From: a virus
IMG/VR virus record: IMGVR_UViG_3300008107_000787
Span: 1-29,184 of that record
Reading direction: 5' to 3' (one strand)
Length of the DNA stretch: 29,184 bases
Shown: positions 8,282-15,605 of the stretch, piece after piece
Layout of the letters: every line of letters starts with the position of its first letter
How positions within the stretch are numbered: the first letter of the stretch is position 1
Made by a program: the position numbers and the translations under genes
The notes under the pieces: model-generated
The model's database searches: none
Told to the model about the DNA's origin: nothing
The model's input: only the letters and a program-made list of their open reading frames with translations

Positions 8282-9880
8282 CTACCTAGAAAAGAACGGG
8301 GACGTAGAGACCTCTACAGAAGGCATGGTCATATCCAAGGTTAGGGATACGGCTATGGCCAAACTATCGGCATAATCATCGTGGGCATGGGCTTCGTCAG
8401 GGGCATGGGCAAGAAAGTTTGGTCCAGTAAATTTAGTTTCCAAATCTGTCATTTGTTGGTAAAAACGCTTCCATGTGCGCAGTCTTCTAGTTTTGGCGTG
8501 TGCAGGCCAGCCAATCATTCGCCTGTCAATTAGTGCTTTTAAGTGTTTCCAACGTTTAGATTGTTCAGGTTGGCTACTAGTTAAGGCATGAACCTCTGCT
8601 CGTGGGAGGAGGAGTTTGAGTCTTTGTGCAACCGCATCACCCACGCCGTTAGCGTCAACGCCAACAGCAAGTACGTCATAATTACCCAAGAAGTTAGTAA
8701 TTTGAAAATATTGGTCTTCCCAGTCATCACCTTGTAGCTCCAGCCAATTAAGGACCCTGTGGTCAAAATATCCAAACTCATCTGGGCGGTCCCAATCTAC
8801 CCAGACAACTGTTACAACTGTAGAGTCTAACTTACGGGCTGGGTCAATACCAACTACCACTGGAGAACGGTGCCAAGCCTTAACGGTTTCCTGAGAAGTG
8901 TCGCCCAGCTCATCCATAATAGCTGAGGTTACAAACATACCTCGTTCTAGTAACCACTTGCAGTTATACGACATTTGGAACTCGTCAGAGTCCTCACCAA
9001 TACGCAACATCTCTTTCTTGATGAACTTTGCGTAGTTAGCATTGAACTTAGAAACATCCTTATAGTCCCACTCAAAATGATTCATACGTACAGACCTTGC
9101 TGTTTGTCTGCGCTTATTTAACTGAATAGAACGGTAAAAATTGTTCTTAGAAGTTGTTGGTGTACCAGTCTTAACCATAGTTCCTGAGTAGTACGCCAAC
9201 ATAGGAGAGATAGATTTAGATACTACAAAATCGTCTGCTTCTTGACACTCGTCAATAACAATAAGATGGAAGGACTTGGACTCAATCTTTGCACGCGGGT
9301 TAGCAGTCATCATCATGAGGCTACTACCTGAGTTTTTAAGTTTAATCTGTCGTGTAACTCCAGGGACTTTTCCAAGGGAATCATCAATCTCTGGGTCGCC
9401 TAAAATCTCTTGTGCACGCTCACTAGTAAGTCTATTAACAGTTCTACCAAATAGCGTTTCTACCTGACCTTCAACAGGAGCAAACATGCCTACCCAAATA
9501 CCGTCTTTAAACTGACCCAATAAGTCTGGATACATTTTTGCTAAACGTGGCAAAAGAACCATCAATGTTGCTACGGTATTAGCAATAGTTTCTGATTTAC
9601 CTGACTGACGTGCAGCTAGTGCTGTAATTTCTTCACCGTCGTTAATAATTACGGACTCAATGATGCGACGCGCAAGCGGCATTTGATATGGGTGTAGCTC
9701 ATGCCCAACAAGGGCGTTCATAAAGGTAATTGTTTTATCTACAAGTTTTTTTACAAACTCTTTAGAAAGCTCATCAAGTTCTTCTTCAACCTCTTCAGGA
9801 ATACTATCTTCATCCTCCAGCTCATCGTCTGGAAAAAATTGGTCGTCTTCTTCATCTTCTAGCACGTTGTAATTCTCCAT
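8282..9880 (-). CDS. terL: Terminase large subunit
   Basis: A 532-residue DNA-packaging motor. The ATPase half has Walker A at residues 91-96 (RQSGKS) and Walker B at 206-211 (LIVIDE), followed by CQEADD; a later TGTPTTSKN segment fits the coupling motif. The RNase-H-like nuclease half shows GIDPAR (Asp346), GVDANGVGD (Asp409) and HDDYADSLA (Asp501/502/505), the expected acidic triad. The N-terminal 40 residues are extremely acidic. There is no Shine-Dalgarno before the ATG. A TAAACT hexamer ends six bases upstream and an intrinsic terminator sits just before that, so this message may be leaderless with its own promoter. No small-terminase gene is obvious beside it. Confidence 0.95.
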   Translation of the reverse strand: MENYNVLEDEEDDQFFPDDELEDEDSIPEEVEEELDELSKEFVKKLVDKTITFMNALVGHELHPYQMPLARRIIESVIINDGEEITALAARQSGKSETIANTVATLMVLLPRLAKMYPDLLGQFKDGIWVGMFAPVEGQVETLFGRTVNRLTSERAQEILGDPEIDDSLGKVPGVTRQIKLKNSGSSLMMMTANPRAKIESKSFHLIVIDECQEADDFVVSKSISPMLAYYSGTMVKTGTPTTSKNNFYRSIQLNKRRQTARSVRMNHFEWDYKDVSKFNANYAKFIKKEMLRIGEDSDEFQMSYNCKWLLERGMFVTSAIMDELGDTSQETVKAWHRSPVVVGIDPARKLDSTVVTVVWVDWDRPDEFGYFDHRVLNWLELQGDDWEDQYFQITNFLGNYDVLAVGVDANGVGDAVAQRLKLLLPRAEVHALTSSQPEQSKRWKHLKALIDRRMIGWPAHAKTRRLRTWKRFYQQMTDLETKFTGPNFLAHAPDEAHAHDDYADSLAIAVSLTLDMTMPSVEVSTSPFFSR

Positions 9881-9886
9881 ATGAAA

Positions 9887-9892
9887 AGTTTA
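9887..9892 (-). promoter_or_regulatory. Possible -10 box for a leaderless terminase transcript
   Basis: TAAACT on the minus strand matches TANNNT and ends exactly six bases before the terminase ATG, which lacks any Shine-Dalgarno. This is the geometry of leaderless starts common in actinobacteria. No good -35 box is visible. Confidence 0.35.
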
Positions 9893-9896
9893 GAGG

Positions 9897-9929
9897 AAAA
9901 CAAAAAACCTGGATGTTGAAACCCAGGTT
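9897..9929 (-). terminator. Intrinsic terminator upstream of terminase
   Basis: AACCTGG and CCAGGTT form a 7-bp stem around a 10-nt loop on the minus strand. The right arm runs into TTTTTTGTTTT, a classical U-tract. It separates the lysis/accessory genes from the packaging and head module and lies only 16 bases before the terminase start codon. Confidence 0.75.
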
Positions 9930-9984
9930 CTTTGGCCATCACACGGGAGAGGAAGAGAGAGGCAGAACTAATTCTATCATAATC

Positions 9985-10227
9985 CTATTTGATAGTCACT
10001 CGGCGATGCAACTCGTCAATGACTGCGTGGAGGGCTTCAGAGCCCTTTAGGGCCTCATCAATGTAAACCTGGTCCCTTTTCTTTGAATATCCAGATAAAC
10101 ACTTGGATATCTCAATCAGAGCCTGCTCAGCCCACATCTCTAACTCAGCTGTTGGAATCCTAGATACTCGTTTAGCCACTTTTTCAGGGAAAGGCTTTAC
10201 CCACGGTTCCTTTTTAAAAAAACTCAT
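9985..10227 (-). CDS. Small helical protein upstream of terminase
   Basis: An 80-residue protein. Four in-frame ATG or ATG-ATG options lie at 10239-10227; the one at 10227 is chosen because GGAG lies six bases before it and the protein then begins MSFFKKEPW. The core is two or three helices (ELEMWAEQALIEISKCLSGY, then EALKGSEALHAVIDELHRR), a pattern I associate with small conserved actinophage proteins. Being last before the terminase it could be a small-terminase candidate, but no DNA-binding motif is evident and a terminator intervenes. It overlaps the upstream gene by 14 bp. Confidence 0.6.
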   Translation of the reverse strand: MSFFKKEPWVKPFPEKVAKRVSRIPTAELEMWAEQALIEISKCLSGYSKKRDQVYIDEALKGSEALHAVIDELHRRVTIK

Positions 10228-10504
10228 CATATGCTCCATCTTCAGGTACCCAGGCTTTTCTGCCTTTCATAGCATCTAAGAATAGCCTATCAATAGCGTC
10301 TTCGTCATCAGGCGCCACATTTGGGGTTTTATAAAACACCCCACAGTAATAACCAGGCTCAGTAAACGGAGCTCTAAATACTAAACACTTTCCCTTCCTA
10401 TACGGGAAGTCGGTTTCTTGGGTAGAACCTAATTCTAAAATGGGTAGGGCTTTTTTATGCCAGTATCTAAGTTTGCCAACATATAGTGGTCCGATTGACT
10501 TCAT
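10214..10504 (-). CDS. Hypothetical protein, mixed alpha/beta
   Basis: A 96-residue protein with GGAG nine bases before its ATG. The aromatic-rich first half (PLYVGKLRYWHKKALPILEL) and the acidic C-terminus (WVPEDGAYDEFF) are distinctive but match no family I can name. It is sandwiched between the KTSC-domain protein and the small helical protein, with tight spacing on both sides, so it is in the same operon. Confidence 0.6.
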   Translation of the reverse strand: MKSIGPLYVGKLRYWHKKALPILELGSTQETDFPYRKGKCLVFRAPFTEPGYYCGVFYKTPNVAPDDEDAIDRLFLDAMKGRKAWVPEDGAYDEFF

Positions 10505-10507
10505 ATA

Positions 10508-10993
10508 TTAAAACTCCGTATCTGCCTGCATTCTTTTTGATACCTCAGCTGCATAACTTAACATCTCTTTAGAAGATGCGGAAAGTCCACCATCCTCTGG
10601 TAAGTCTGAGACGTTTGCTGGTCCCATGTCTGGCCATTTGTCTAAGCCGCTTTCTCTTAGATATTTACCAGTTGATTCTGTTGTCTGTAAGTTTTGCCAA
10701 TGTATAGGTGGGCAATTTCTATACTCCCACCAAGTACCGTCTCTAAATACCACATATAAAACTTTAGTTTCTGAATGATAAGCAATTGCTTGCGCTCTTG
10801 GGCGTGAAGGGTTAGTAGTGTTAGCAGACCTTTGTCTAAACCCCTGAGAGATTTCCATGGGGATAGCGGCAGAGAACGCCTTATCAATTGGAGATTGAAC
10901 GCCAAGTTTTTCAGCAAATGCCTGAGATAGGTTTAGTACTCGATTTGCGTTATCGGCGGAGCGTTTGTAATAACCGCTATTCTTCTTCGGCAT
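10508..10993 (-). CDS. KTSC-domain protein
   Basis: A 161-residue protein. Residues about 66-117 match the KTSC pattern: A-I-A-Y, then a strand LYVVFRDGTWWEYRNCPP and the terminal T-E-S-T-G-K-Y motif corresponding to the family's S-x-G-K-Y end. KTSC domains are small beta domains, named from lysyl-tRNA-synthetase C-termini, that occur in many phage and bacterial proteins; their function is not settled. The N-terminal 60 residues are basic and polar, and the C-terminal 35 are Ser/Glu-rich. The start overlaps the end of the upstream zinc protein by 17 bp, suggesting coupled translation. Confidence 0.75.
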   Translation of the reverse strand: MPKKNSGYYKRSADNANRVLNLSQAFAEKLGVQSPIDKAFSAAIPMEISQGFRQRSANTTNPSRPRAQAIAYHSETKVLYVVFRDGTWWEYRNCPPIHWQNLQTTESTGKYLRESGLDKWPDMGPANVSDLPEDGGLSASSKEMLSYAAEVSKRMQADTEF

Positions 10994-11258
10994 CTTCGGC
11001 TACGTCCTCGCAAACATGGTCTTTAGTCTCAGACTGTAGCACTTTTTCAAAACAACGGGCACAACGCATTACGCGTTCAAAGTTATTTTGAACAGTGCCG
11101 CCAATAGGTACATCTGACCCATCTTCATCATAGGCAGACTGATAGTCAGTGACTATCCTCTGTTCCCTAAACAGTTCTCTAGGAAAAGTGCCCTGAGGCT
11201 CAGTTATACGGTCTGGTACTGGGTGTACCTGTACAGCCTGTTTTCTAATTACCTTCAT
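10977..11258 (-). CDS. Small protein with C-terminal CxxC...HxC zinc site
   Basis: A 93-residue protein. The start MKVIRKQ at 11258 is preferred over an upstream in-frame codon because it gives a 14-bp overlap with the preceding gene, as elsewhere here. Cys66, Cys69, His81 and Cys83 form a likely zinc site, followed by a very acidic tail. The middle part (PQGTFPRELFREQRIVTDYQ) is unassigned. It belongs to the run of five small genes between lysis and packaging modules. Function unknown. Confidence 0.65.
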   Translation of the reverse strand: MKVIRKQAVQVHPVPDRITEPQGTFPRELFREQRIVTDYQSAYDEDGSDVPIGGTVQNNFERVMRCARCFEKVLQSETKDHVCEDVAEDAEEE

Positions 11259-11472
11259 CTGCCGAAGACGCTTCTGCTTTTGCTTCAGCCTTCTTCTTTG
11301 GTTTATCAGAGTCTGGAAGCTGTTCAACTAATGGAAAGTGACCAGCCTCAGCTCTTTGCAGTAGCCAGGTTGGAAGACAGTCTGTGCAGTAGTTAACAGG
11401 GTTTACACCTGGGTCTGCACATGTATAGGATGCGGAGTTATCGCAGTTATCGCATTGAGTTTTGCTTGCCAT
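11245..11472 (-). CDS. Small zinc-ribbon protein
   Basis: A 75-residue protein with Cys7-x2-Cys10, Cys18 and Cys29-x2-Cys32, enough for one zinc ribbon. A Lys/Glu/Ala-rich tail follows. The ATG has AAGGGGAAG at good spacing. Similar short ribbons recur across this genome. It overlaps the downstream gene by 14 bp. It could bind nucleic acid or act as an adaptor; there is no evidence for an enzyme. Confidence 0.7.
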   Translation of the reverse strand: MASKTQCDNCDNSASYTCADPGVNPVNYCTDCLPTWLLQRAEAGHFPLVEQLPDSDKPKKKAEAKAEASSADEGN

Positions 11473-11483
11473 GTGTCTTCCCC

Positions 11484-11765
11484 TTACTTCTTCTTAGCTG
11501 ACTTTTTAACTTCAGCTGCAATTTTTTTTGTAATTTCTTTTGCCGCAGCGTCTGCAATGCGACCAAATGCTGGGTCTTTCTTATTTACCCAACGAAGTGC
11601 AACAGGCACTAATGATGCCCATAGTGCGTTAGCAACTAAAAGCCATTCTGATGCACCGAACTCAAGAGGGGTTGCAACTCCACTTGTCTGCATGACAATC
11701 ATCACGGCACCAATAACTTGACCAAGCAGGTTACGTGCATAGGACTCAATCATAGCTTTATTCAT
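11484..11765 (-). CDS. Holin-like membrane protein (two segments), downstream of endolysin
   Basis: A 93-residue protein with two hydrophobic segments at about 14-32 (GQVIGAVMIVMQTSGVA) and 42-60 (LLVANALWASLVPVALRW), then a Lys-rich cytoplasmic tail (KKIAAEVKKSAKKK). Size, topology and the R-W-V-N-K-K-D-P-A-F-G exit from the second segment fit actinophage holins. It follows the endolysin by 9 bp, with AAGGAG before its ATG. Together with the one-segment protein at 12394-12639 it may form a two-component hole or a holin/antiholin pair. Confidence 0.78.
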   Translation of the reverse strand: MNKAMIESYARNLLGQVIGAVMIVMQTSGVATPLEFGASEWLLVANALWASLVPVALRWVNKKDPAFGRIADAAAKEITKKIAAEVKKSAKKK

Positions 11766-11774
11766 GTTATCTCC

Positions 11775-12332
11775 TTATTTTACTGGCTGCTTGCAAGTAG
11801 GACAGATATTACTTTCAGCTGGGGCAGCAGCAGGTGCTCCAGCAAATTTTGGACGGCCGAAACCAACGATTCCAACCTGAAGTTTCTTAGCATTGTTTTT
11901 CTTATAAGCGCGAATTTTCTTGCAGCACTCGCCGCCGTTGCGCTGATTACCTTTAGGGTCTCCTGCTGTGTTTCCTTCTACGCAGGTTACAGTTCCGTCA
12001 CCGTTATCTTTAATAACAATACCTACGTGAGAAATGCGGTCTACGCCGTCTGCGGGAAAATCAAAATATACGATATCTCCAGGCTGTGGATTATCTTCAT
12101 GCCAGCGACCAGTTTTTTTAAAAGCTTCTGCGCCTGCTGGGGTATAAACAGTATTAGGAACTTTAACGCCAGCTTCATTGGCGCACCACATTACAAAGCT
12201 GCCACACCATGGCTGATAATTTGCTTTTGTAAATTTGCCATACTTGGTCTCATTGTCTTTAGGACCTTCAATATAGCCAACCTCGCCAAGCGCGACTTCT
12301 ACTAGTCGGGCGGCGGTACCTTGTTCTGCCAT
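11775..12332 (-). CDS. CHAP-domain endolysin with C-terminal Cys pair
   Basis: A 185-residue protein starting at the ATG at 12332, six bases after AAGGAG; an in-frame TTG just upstream is too close. Residues about 8-125 form a CHAP (Cys/His amidohydrolase-peptidase) domain that cuts peptidoglycan peptides: the catalytic Cys lies in WCGSFVMWC (about residue 43), His in ISHVGIV (about 102), and the polar third residue in CVEGNT. The C-terminal part ends in an Ala/Pro linker and CPTCKQPVK, a half zinc ribbon. No cell-wall-binding repeat or signal peptide is present, so release would depend on the flanking holins. Confidence 0.88.
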   Translation of the reverse strand: MAEQGTAARLVEVALGEVGYIEGPKDNETKYGKFTKANYQPWCGSFVMWCANEAGVKVPNTVYTPAGAEAFKKTGRWHEDNPQPGDIVYFDFPADGVDRISHVGIVIKDNGDGTVTCVEGNTAGDPKGNQRNGGECCKKIRAYKKNNAKKLQVGIVGFGRPKFAGAPAAAPAESNICPTCKQPVK

Positions 12333-12377
12333 CAAAATCTCCTTTTAGGTCACCTACTAGTGTGCCCCAGGAGAAAT

Positions 12378-12393
12378 GTAATGTCAGGCTAAA
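12378..12393. repeat. Copy 2 of a 16-bp intergenic repeat after a stop codon
   Basis: Minus-strand TTTAGCCTGACATTAC begins immediately after the holin stop codon and matches 15 of 16 bases of the element at 8259-8274 behind the terminase gene. Confidence 0.5.
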
Positions 12394-12639
12394 TTACTCT
12401 TTTCCGTCTTCTAGGTGCTGGGTAAAACGCCCCTCTAGACGGGCTACCGAGATGCGAAGGTCGGTGAGCTCCAAGTGAATCTTATTAACGGTGTCTTTTA
12501 TTGAGGAGCCTCCATTGGGCTTCAACTCGTGAACAAAGTTCTTTAGATAATTCTTTAATATCCATGATGTAGCCGCAATGATTGCGGCTCCAAAAGCTGA
12601 CAAGCTAGCTAGCGTAGCGGCCCATTCTGCAAAAGACAT
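12394..12639 (-). CDS. Holin-like protein with one membrane segment
   Basis: An 81-residue protein. It has one hydrophobic segment at about residues 6-29 (AATLASLSAFGAAIIAATSW), then a short basic stretch and a coiled-coil-like C-terminus (IHLELTDLRISVARLEGRFT). GGGGAG stands six bases before the ATG. This layout matches small phage holins or spanin-like membrane proteins found directly before endolysins. It is the first gene of the lysis cassette, with a non-coding region of about 200 bp in front that could hold its promoter. Confidence 0.72.
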   Translation of the reverse strand: MSFAEWAATLASLSAFGAAIIAATSWILKNYLKNFVHELKPNGGSSIKDTVNKIHLELTDLRISVARLEGRFTQHLEDGKE

Positions 12640-12824
12640 TTACTGCTCCCCATGGTAGTTTAAATTAGAATACGCGTGTATGTTGTCCGTGTAGCAATAA
12701 AATGCAGAAATACCGTATTTATATTAAATACTGAGATTTTAATTATGTCAGCGTAAAAAAATTATTTTTTCTATGCGTGGCTTAACTTGACCGTTGCTGT
12801 AACTCTGTGGCAGTCTAGAACCTG
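12640..12824. other. AT-rich non-coding region between divergent lysis genes
   Basis: No gene fits here. The stretch separates the minus-strand holin from the plus-strand transglycosylase and must contain regulatory signals for both. A notable AT island (around 12757-12771, a run of A then a run of T) could melt easily. I could not assign a convincing -35/-10 pair for either direction. Confidence 0.5.
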
Positions 12825-12848
12825 AAAGGCTCCAGCAATGGAGCCTTT
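12825..12848 (+). promoter_or_regulatory. Leader hairpin before the transglycosylase gene
   Basis: AAAGGCTCC and GGAGCCTTT pair over 9 bp around AGCAAT. It lies 10-15 bases upstream of GAGAGGAG, the Shine-Dalgarno of the gene starting at 12874. One T follows the stem on the plus strand, so attenuation is possible but termination looks weak. The layout resembles the leader hairpins of the plus-strand units further right. Confidence 0.5.
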
Positions 12849-12873
12849 TGCCACTACTGAGAGGAGCAATCAA

Positions 12874-13422
12874 ATGCTTAATATCAGCAAAGAGCAAAAC
12901 AGCCAACTGGCAATTATCATGGTTTATGTCATGGTACTGATTGGTAGCCCATTTGTAATTGCAGCAGCAAGAGCGGATGTGGGTACACAAGAAGCGGTAC
13001 GACCTATAGTCGTAGTCGAAGACCCGTTAGCTGACTTTAAGAATGCCAAGTCGTTAGACAAGGCGGAACTTAAAGACCTGCTTCAAGCAGTCGGGTTTGA
13101 GGGAAAGGCCCTCAGGACTGCTTGGGCCGTAGCGATGAAAGAATCGAACGGCCGACCTATTGCCCACAACGACAATACGAACACGGGAGATAACTCATAT
13201 GGCATCTTCCAAATCAATATGCTTGGTGACCTAGGAGCGGATAGGCGAGAAAAATTTAACCTACAAACTAATAAAGAACTCTTTGACCCCGTGACTAACG
13301 CAAAAATTGCGTATCACATGTCAAATAGAGGAGCTGACTGGACATCGTGGAAGGTGTACCCAGGGCAGACAAATGGAGAAAGATTTGAAGACTTCTATAA
13401 GGAGTTTCCGACAATAAACTAG
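12874..13422 (+). CDS. Membrane-anchored or secreted lysozyme-like transglycosylase
   Basis: A 182-residue protein on the plus strand inside an otherwise minus-strand region. The start at 12874 follows GAGAGGAG; an in-frame ATG at 12838 lies in a hairpin with no Shine-Dalgarno. Residues 12-33 (LAIIMVYVMVLIGSPFVIAA, ending ARAD) form a signal peptide or anchor. Residues about 78-180 resemble a lysozyme-fold transglycosylase: a helix ending in A-M-K-E-S-N-G with Glu90 as likely catalytic acid, SYGIFQIN at 108-115, then PVTNAKIAYHMSNRGADWTS. It should cleave peptidoglycan glycan strands. It could help lysis or be a host-derived wall hydrolase. It ends one base from the convergent gene. Confidence 0.8.
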   Translation: MLNISKEQNSQLAIIMVYVMVLIGSPFVIAAARADVGTQEAVRPIVVVEDPLADFKNAKSLDKAELKDLLQAVGFEGKALRTAWAVAMKESNGRPIAHNDNTNTGDNSYGIFQINMLGDLGADRREKFNLQTNKELFDPVTNAKIAYHMSNRGADWTSWKVYPGQTNGERFEDFYKEFPTIN

Positions 13423-13423
13423 C

Positions 13424-14239
13424 TTAAAAGAAAAAGCCCCCTGCGGAAGCAGCAGCCCAAGGGGTGATAGTAATTGTTGCTGTTGTTGCAACGCCTGCTG
13501 CACCAGCTGCAGTGCTCTGGGACTTGATAGTTCCAGCAACTGCCACAACTGAGCCTGTAATGCCTGTGAGGGCCAAGACTGTGGTTGCTGTAGTTGTAAC
13601 TGTGAAGGTGTTGTCTGTAAGGCGTGTAACTGTGTATGTTCCGTTGACTGAAGCATCGACAGAAGAAAGCGTAACCTTGTTGCCAGTAACGTAGCCGTGT
13701 GAGGCTGCGGTAATGGTTGTGGTTGTCTGACCAGCTGTGCGTGCTGCTGCTGTAACGGTTACAGCTGCGTTAGTAGCTGCTGAAGCCGTTGTAATGTTAG
13801 CCAACTCGTAACCAGCATCGCGTAGTTCGTCAATAGCTACTGCTGTGGTATCGCCAAGTACGCTAGGAACGATAATGTTTCCAAGACCTACGCCATCAGC
13901 TGCTGTTAGAGCAGTTGTTGACTCAACCTTACCGCGCTGACCAGTAATTAAGCCGCCGTTAGCAGCGTTAGTTACTGTGAACTGAAGAGCGTTTGCGCTA
14001 GCTACAGTTGCGCTTGCAGTAAATGTTGGATAGCCTGACCATCCAGCTTCTACGTTTGCGTGATTGTCAAGAGCTGCGTCAAGACGAGCGCTTGCTACTT
14101 TTGTAGTCTGTGCCCAACCGTAATCGCCAGTTGAACCACCAGTGTTGGTGACTGTAGCCGCACGGTCGTCGTTTGGCTGCATAGGGAAGTTGCCCCATAC
14201 AAAATCGACGGCCTGTCGACCTGAAGAATCTGTTGCCAT
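13424..14239 (-). CDS. Virion structural protein with FCCH-like beta domain
   Basis: A 271-residue Ala/Thr-rich protein with no Cys. The N-terminus (SSGRQAVDFVWGNFPMQPND) is typical of phage structural proteins. Residues about 165-225 contain an A-S-H-G-Y-V-T-G-N-K-V-T-L then N-G-T-Y-T-V and N-T-F-T-V-T-T pattern, matching the FCCH-like (ubiquitin-activating-enzyme-named) beta domain seen in many phage tail and baseplate proteins. It may be a fibre or capsid accessory protein. Its last codons (GGC TTT TTC TTT TAA) coincide with the U-rich tail of a hairpin, so the gene seems to encode its own terminator. Confidence 0.72.
   Translation of the reverse strand: MATDSSGRQAVDFVWGNFPMQPNDDRAATVTNTGGSTGDYGWAQTTKVASARLDAALDNHANVEAGWSGYPTFTASATVASANALQFTVTNAANGGLITGQRGKVESTTALTAADGVGLGNIIVPSVLGDTTAVAIDELRDAGYELANITTASAATNAAVTVTAAARTAGQTTTTITAASHGYVTGNKVTLSSVDASVNGTYTVTRLTDNTFTVTTTATTVLALTGITGSVVAVAGTIKSQSTAAGAAGVATTATITITPWAAASAGGFFF
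13427..13462 (-). terminator. Terminator embedded in the last codons of a coding region
   Basis: On the minus strand CCCC...GGGG plus CTGC...GCAG form a bulged 8-bp stem, followed by CTTTTTCTTTT. Stem, loop and U-tract all lie inside the 3' end of the structural gene at 13424-14239 and encode its final residues. It would stop transcription before it runs into the convergent plus-strand gene. Confidence 0.55.
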
Positions 14240-14310
14240 TTTGTACCTATTCTCTAGAGTGGTAGTGAACGCCTGATATCGGGGGCGCCTTACCTATTGT
14301 CTAAGAGTAT

Positions 14311-15333
14311 TTACGGTCTGTCAGGCTTAAATACTGGTGCGTCTGGAGAGGGTAGAGGGGGCATGCCGTTTCTGTTTGGTCTTGGTGGCATTCCCAAAGC
14401 TTTACCTCGTGCATTAACCGTATCGTAGTAAGCGTCTGACATATCTAAGAAACGCTCATCTATTTCAGTCACTTTAAAAAATTCTTTTACTTTTTCTATA
14501 GGCACGTCTTCTAACCCAGCTAGAAGTCTGCCAAGGTGGTTAGTAGCCCTTAGTACATGGTCCCAATAAGCGTTTTCTCTTTCATCACCCCAAGGCCGTA
14601 AAGCTGCCTTTGTATAGTTTCGTCCCCAAGAATCATGGTGTTGATGAAAAACGTCTCTAGCCCCAATTGCGTATATAGACCAACCCTTTGAAAACGTTCT
14701 TATAGATTGATTGAACTCCTCAGTACTAAAAGCCCCAATCCCATCTACTCCGACTTCATCTATCCAAGCTTTTGGAGCAAACATGTACATACAAGTGGTC
14801 CAATATGTTTTTGCAACCTCTGTTCCAGTTAATTCTCTATACCCAGGAAATTCATATCCTGGAACTAAGTCTTTATACCAAACAGCTCTTTGTCCAAACT
14901 TGTTGGTTTCTAGTTCTATATCTACATTTCCTTCTTTATCTATAAAATAAGAAGGAGGCGCATAGCAAATTAATACTTTTTCTTCTGAAAACGCCGCTTC
15001 TATATATTTATAGTTTTCGTACCCCCTTATATCCCACCCTTTACGAGCTCTAGAATGGGAATCAAACTGAACAAAGTAATCATAGTTAAAATCTACCTTT
15101 GTAGCTAAGTTTCTTGCCCAACACAGCCCGCCATAATATTTATCGGAGGAAAAATATCTGTAAATTAAATTTTTTTCTGGAATAAAAGAAAAATCTTTAG
15201 GCGCTTCATCCTCATCAACTAAAGAAAACACAATAGAATCTTTAAACTCGCAAGTGTCCCAAAGACTCCTCACAGTTTCAAAAAACTCTGGGTCTTTGTA
15301 GTTTACGATGCTTACCAGCAGTTTTGGGGTCAT
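14311..15333 (-). CDS. GlcNAc-transferase-like glycosyltransferase (Skp1 Gnt1/GT60-type domain)
   Basis: A 340-residue protein starting at the ATG at 15333, two bases after the preceding stop and behind GGAA. The fold is GT-A-like: LVSIVNYKDPEFFETVRSLW opens the domain, YYGGLCWARNLA follows, and YDYFVQFDSHSRARKGWD (residues about 85-101) holds the D-S-H that replaces DxD in this family. FSTEEFNQSIR near 203-212 and a His-rich F-H-Q-H-H-D at 229-234 complete it. This pattern belongs to the GlcNAc family known from Dictyostelium Gnt1, which attaches GlcNAc to hydroxyproline on Skp1. The donor and acceptor here are unknown. The C-terminus is Pro-rich. It is the last gene of a coupled five-gene cassette with two oxygenases. 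Confidence 0.8.
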   Translation of the reverse strand: MTPKLLVSIVNYKDPEFFETVRSLWDTCEFKDSIVFSLVDEDEAPKDFSFIPEKNLIYRYFSSDKYYGGLCWARNLATKVDFNYDYFVQFDSHSRARKGWDIRGYENYKYIEAAFSEEKVLICYAPPSYFIDKEGNVDIELETNKFGQRAVWYKDLVPGYEFPGYRELTGTEVAKTYWTTCMYMFAPKAWIDEVGVDGIGAFSTEEFNQSIRTFSKGWSIYAIGARDVFHQHHDSWGRNYTKAALRPWGDERENAYWDHVLRATNHLGRLLAGLEDVPIEKVKEFFKVTEIDERFLDMSDAYYDTVNARGKALGMPPRPNRNGMPPLPSPDAPVFKPDRP

Positions 15334-15335
15334 TT

Positions 15336-15605
15336 TTATTCCGTATCGTGGGTTGGGGCCCATTTATGAAGTGGACAGTAGGCTTTTGCTAGTTTTACTT
15401 TTAAATGCATAACACAACCACATTTTTTACATTGACCAGTAAGGGGCATTAACTCAGGACAAGACCTGCAGATAGACAACCTGTCTGAAGCAACGTCATC
15501 CGTTGCCCTAGGCTCAGAGGTTTTTAGTAAATCCCACGGCCTAACTGGTTTGGGGAGGTTTTTACCCTTATCACTGTTTCTAAATCTATCTGAAATTTTG
15601 CTCAT
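15336..15605 (-). CDS. Small zinc-binding protein of the modification cassette
   Basis: An 89-residue protein with Cys46-x2-Cys49, Cys59-x2-Cys62-x-Cys64 and Cys77, in the order CRSCPE, QCKKCGCVMHLKVKL, CPLHKW. I know this C-x2-C..C-x2-C-G-C-x-M..K..CP-x-x-x-W pattern from cyanophages and other tailed phages, usually beside 2OG oxygenases and glycosyltransferases. The first 40 residues are basic and probably flexible. ATG overlaps the upstream stop (4 bp) and the glycosyltransferase follows after 2 bp, so it is translationally coupled. Role unknown; a structural adaptor or partner is possible. Confidence 0.75.
   Translation of the reverse strand: MSKISDRFRNSDKGKNLPKPVRPWDLLKTSEPRATDDVASDRLSICRSCPELMPLTGQCKKCGCVMHLKVKLAKAYCPLHKWAPTHDTE

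Noticed and set aside
11718-12305. A 195-codon plus-strand frame over the endolysin
   Set aside because: It lies opposite the well-supported CHAP endolysin and holin, shows no recognisable domain and has no Shine-Dalgarno; a shadow frame.
12838-12873. Earlier in-frame ATG for the plus-strand transglycosylase
   Set aside because: It falls inside a perfect hairpin, lacks a Shine-Dalgarno and adds residues in front of a good signal peptide.
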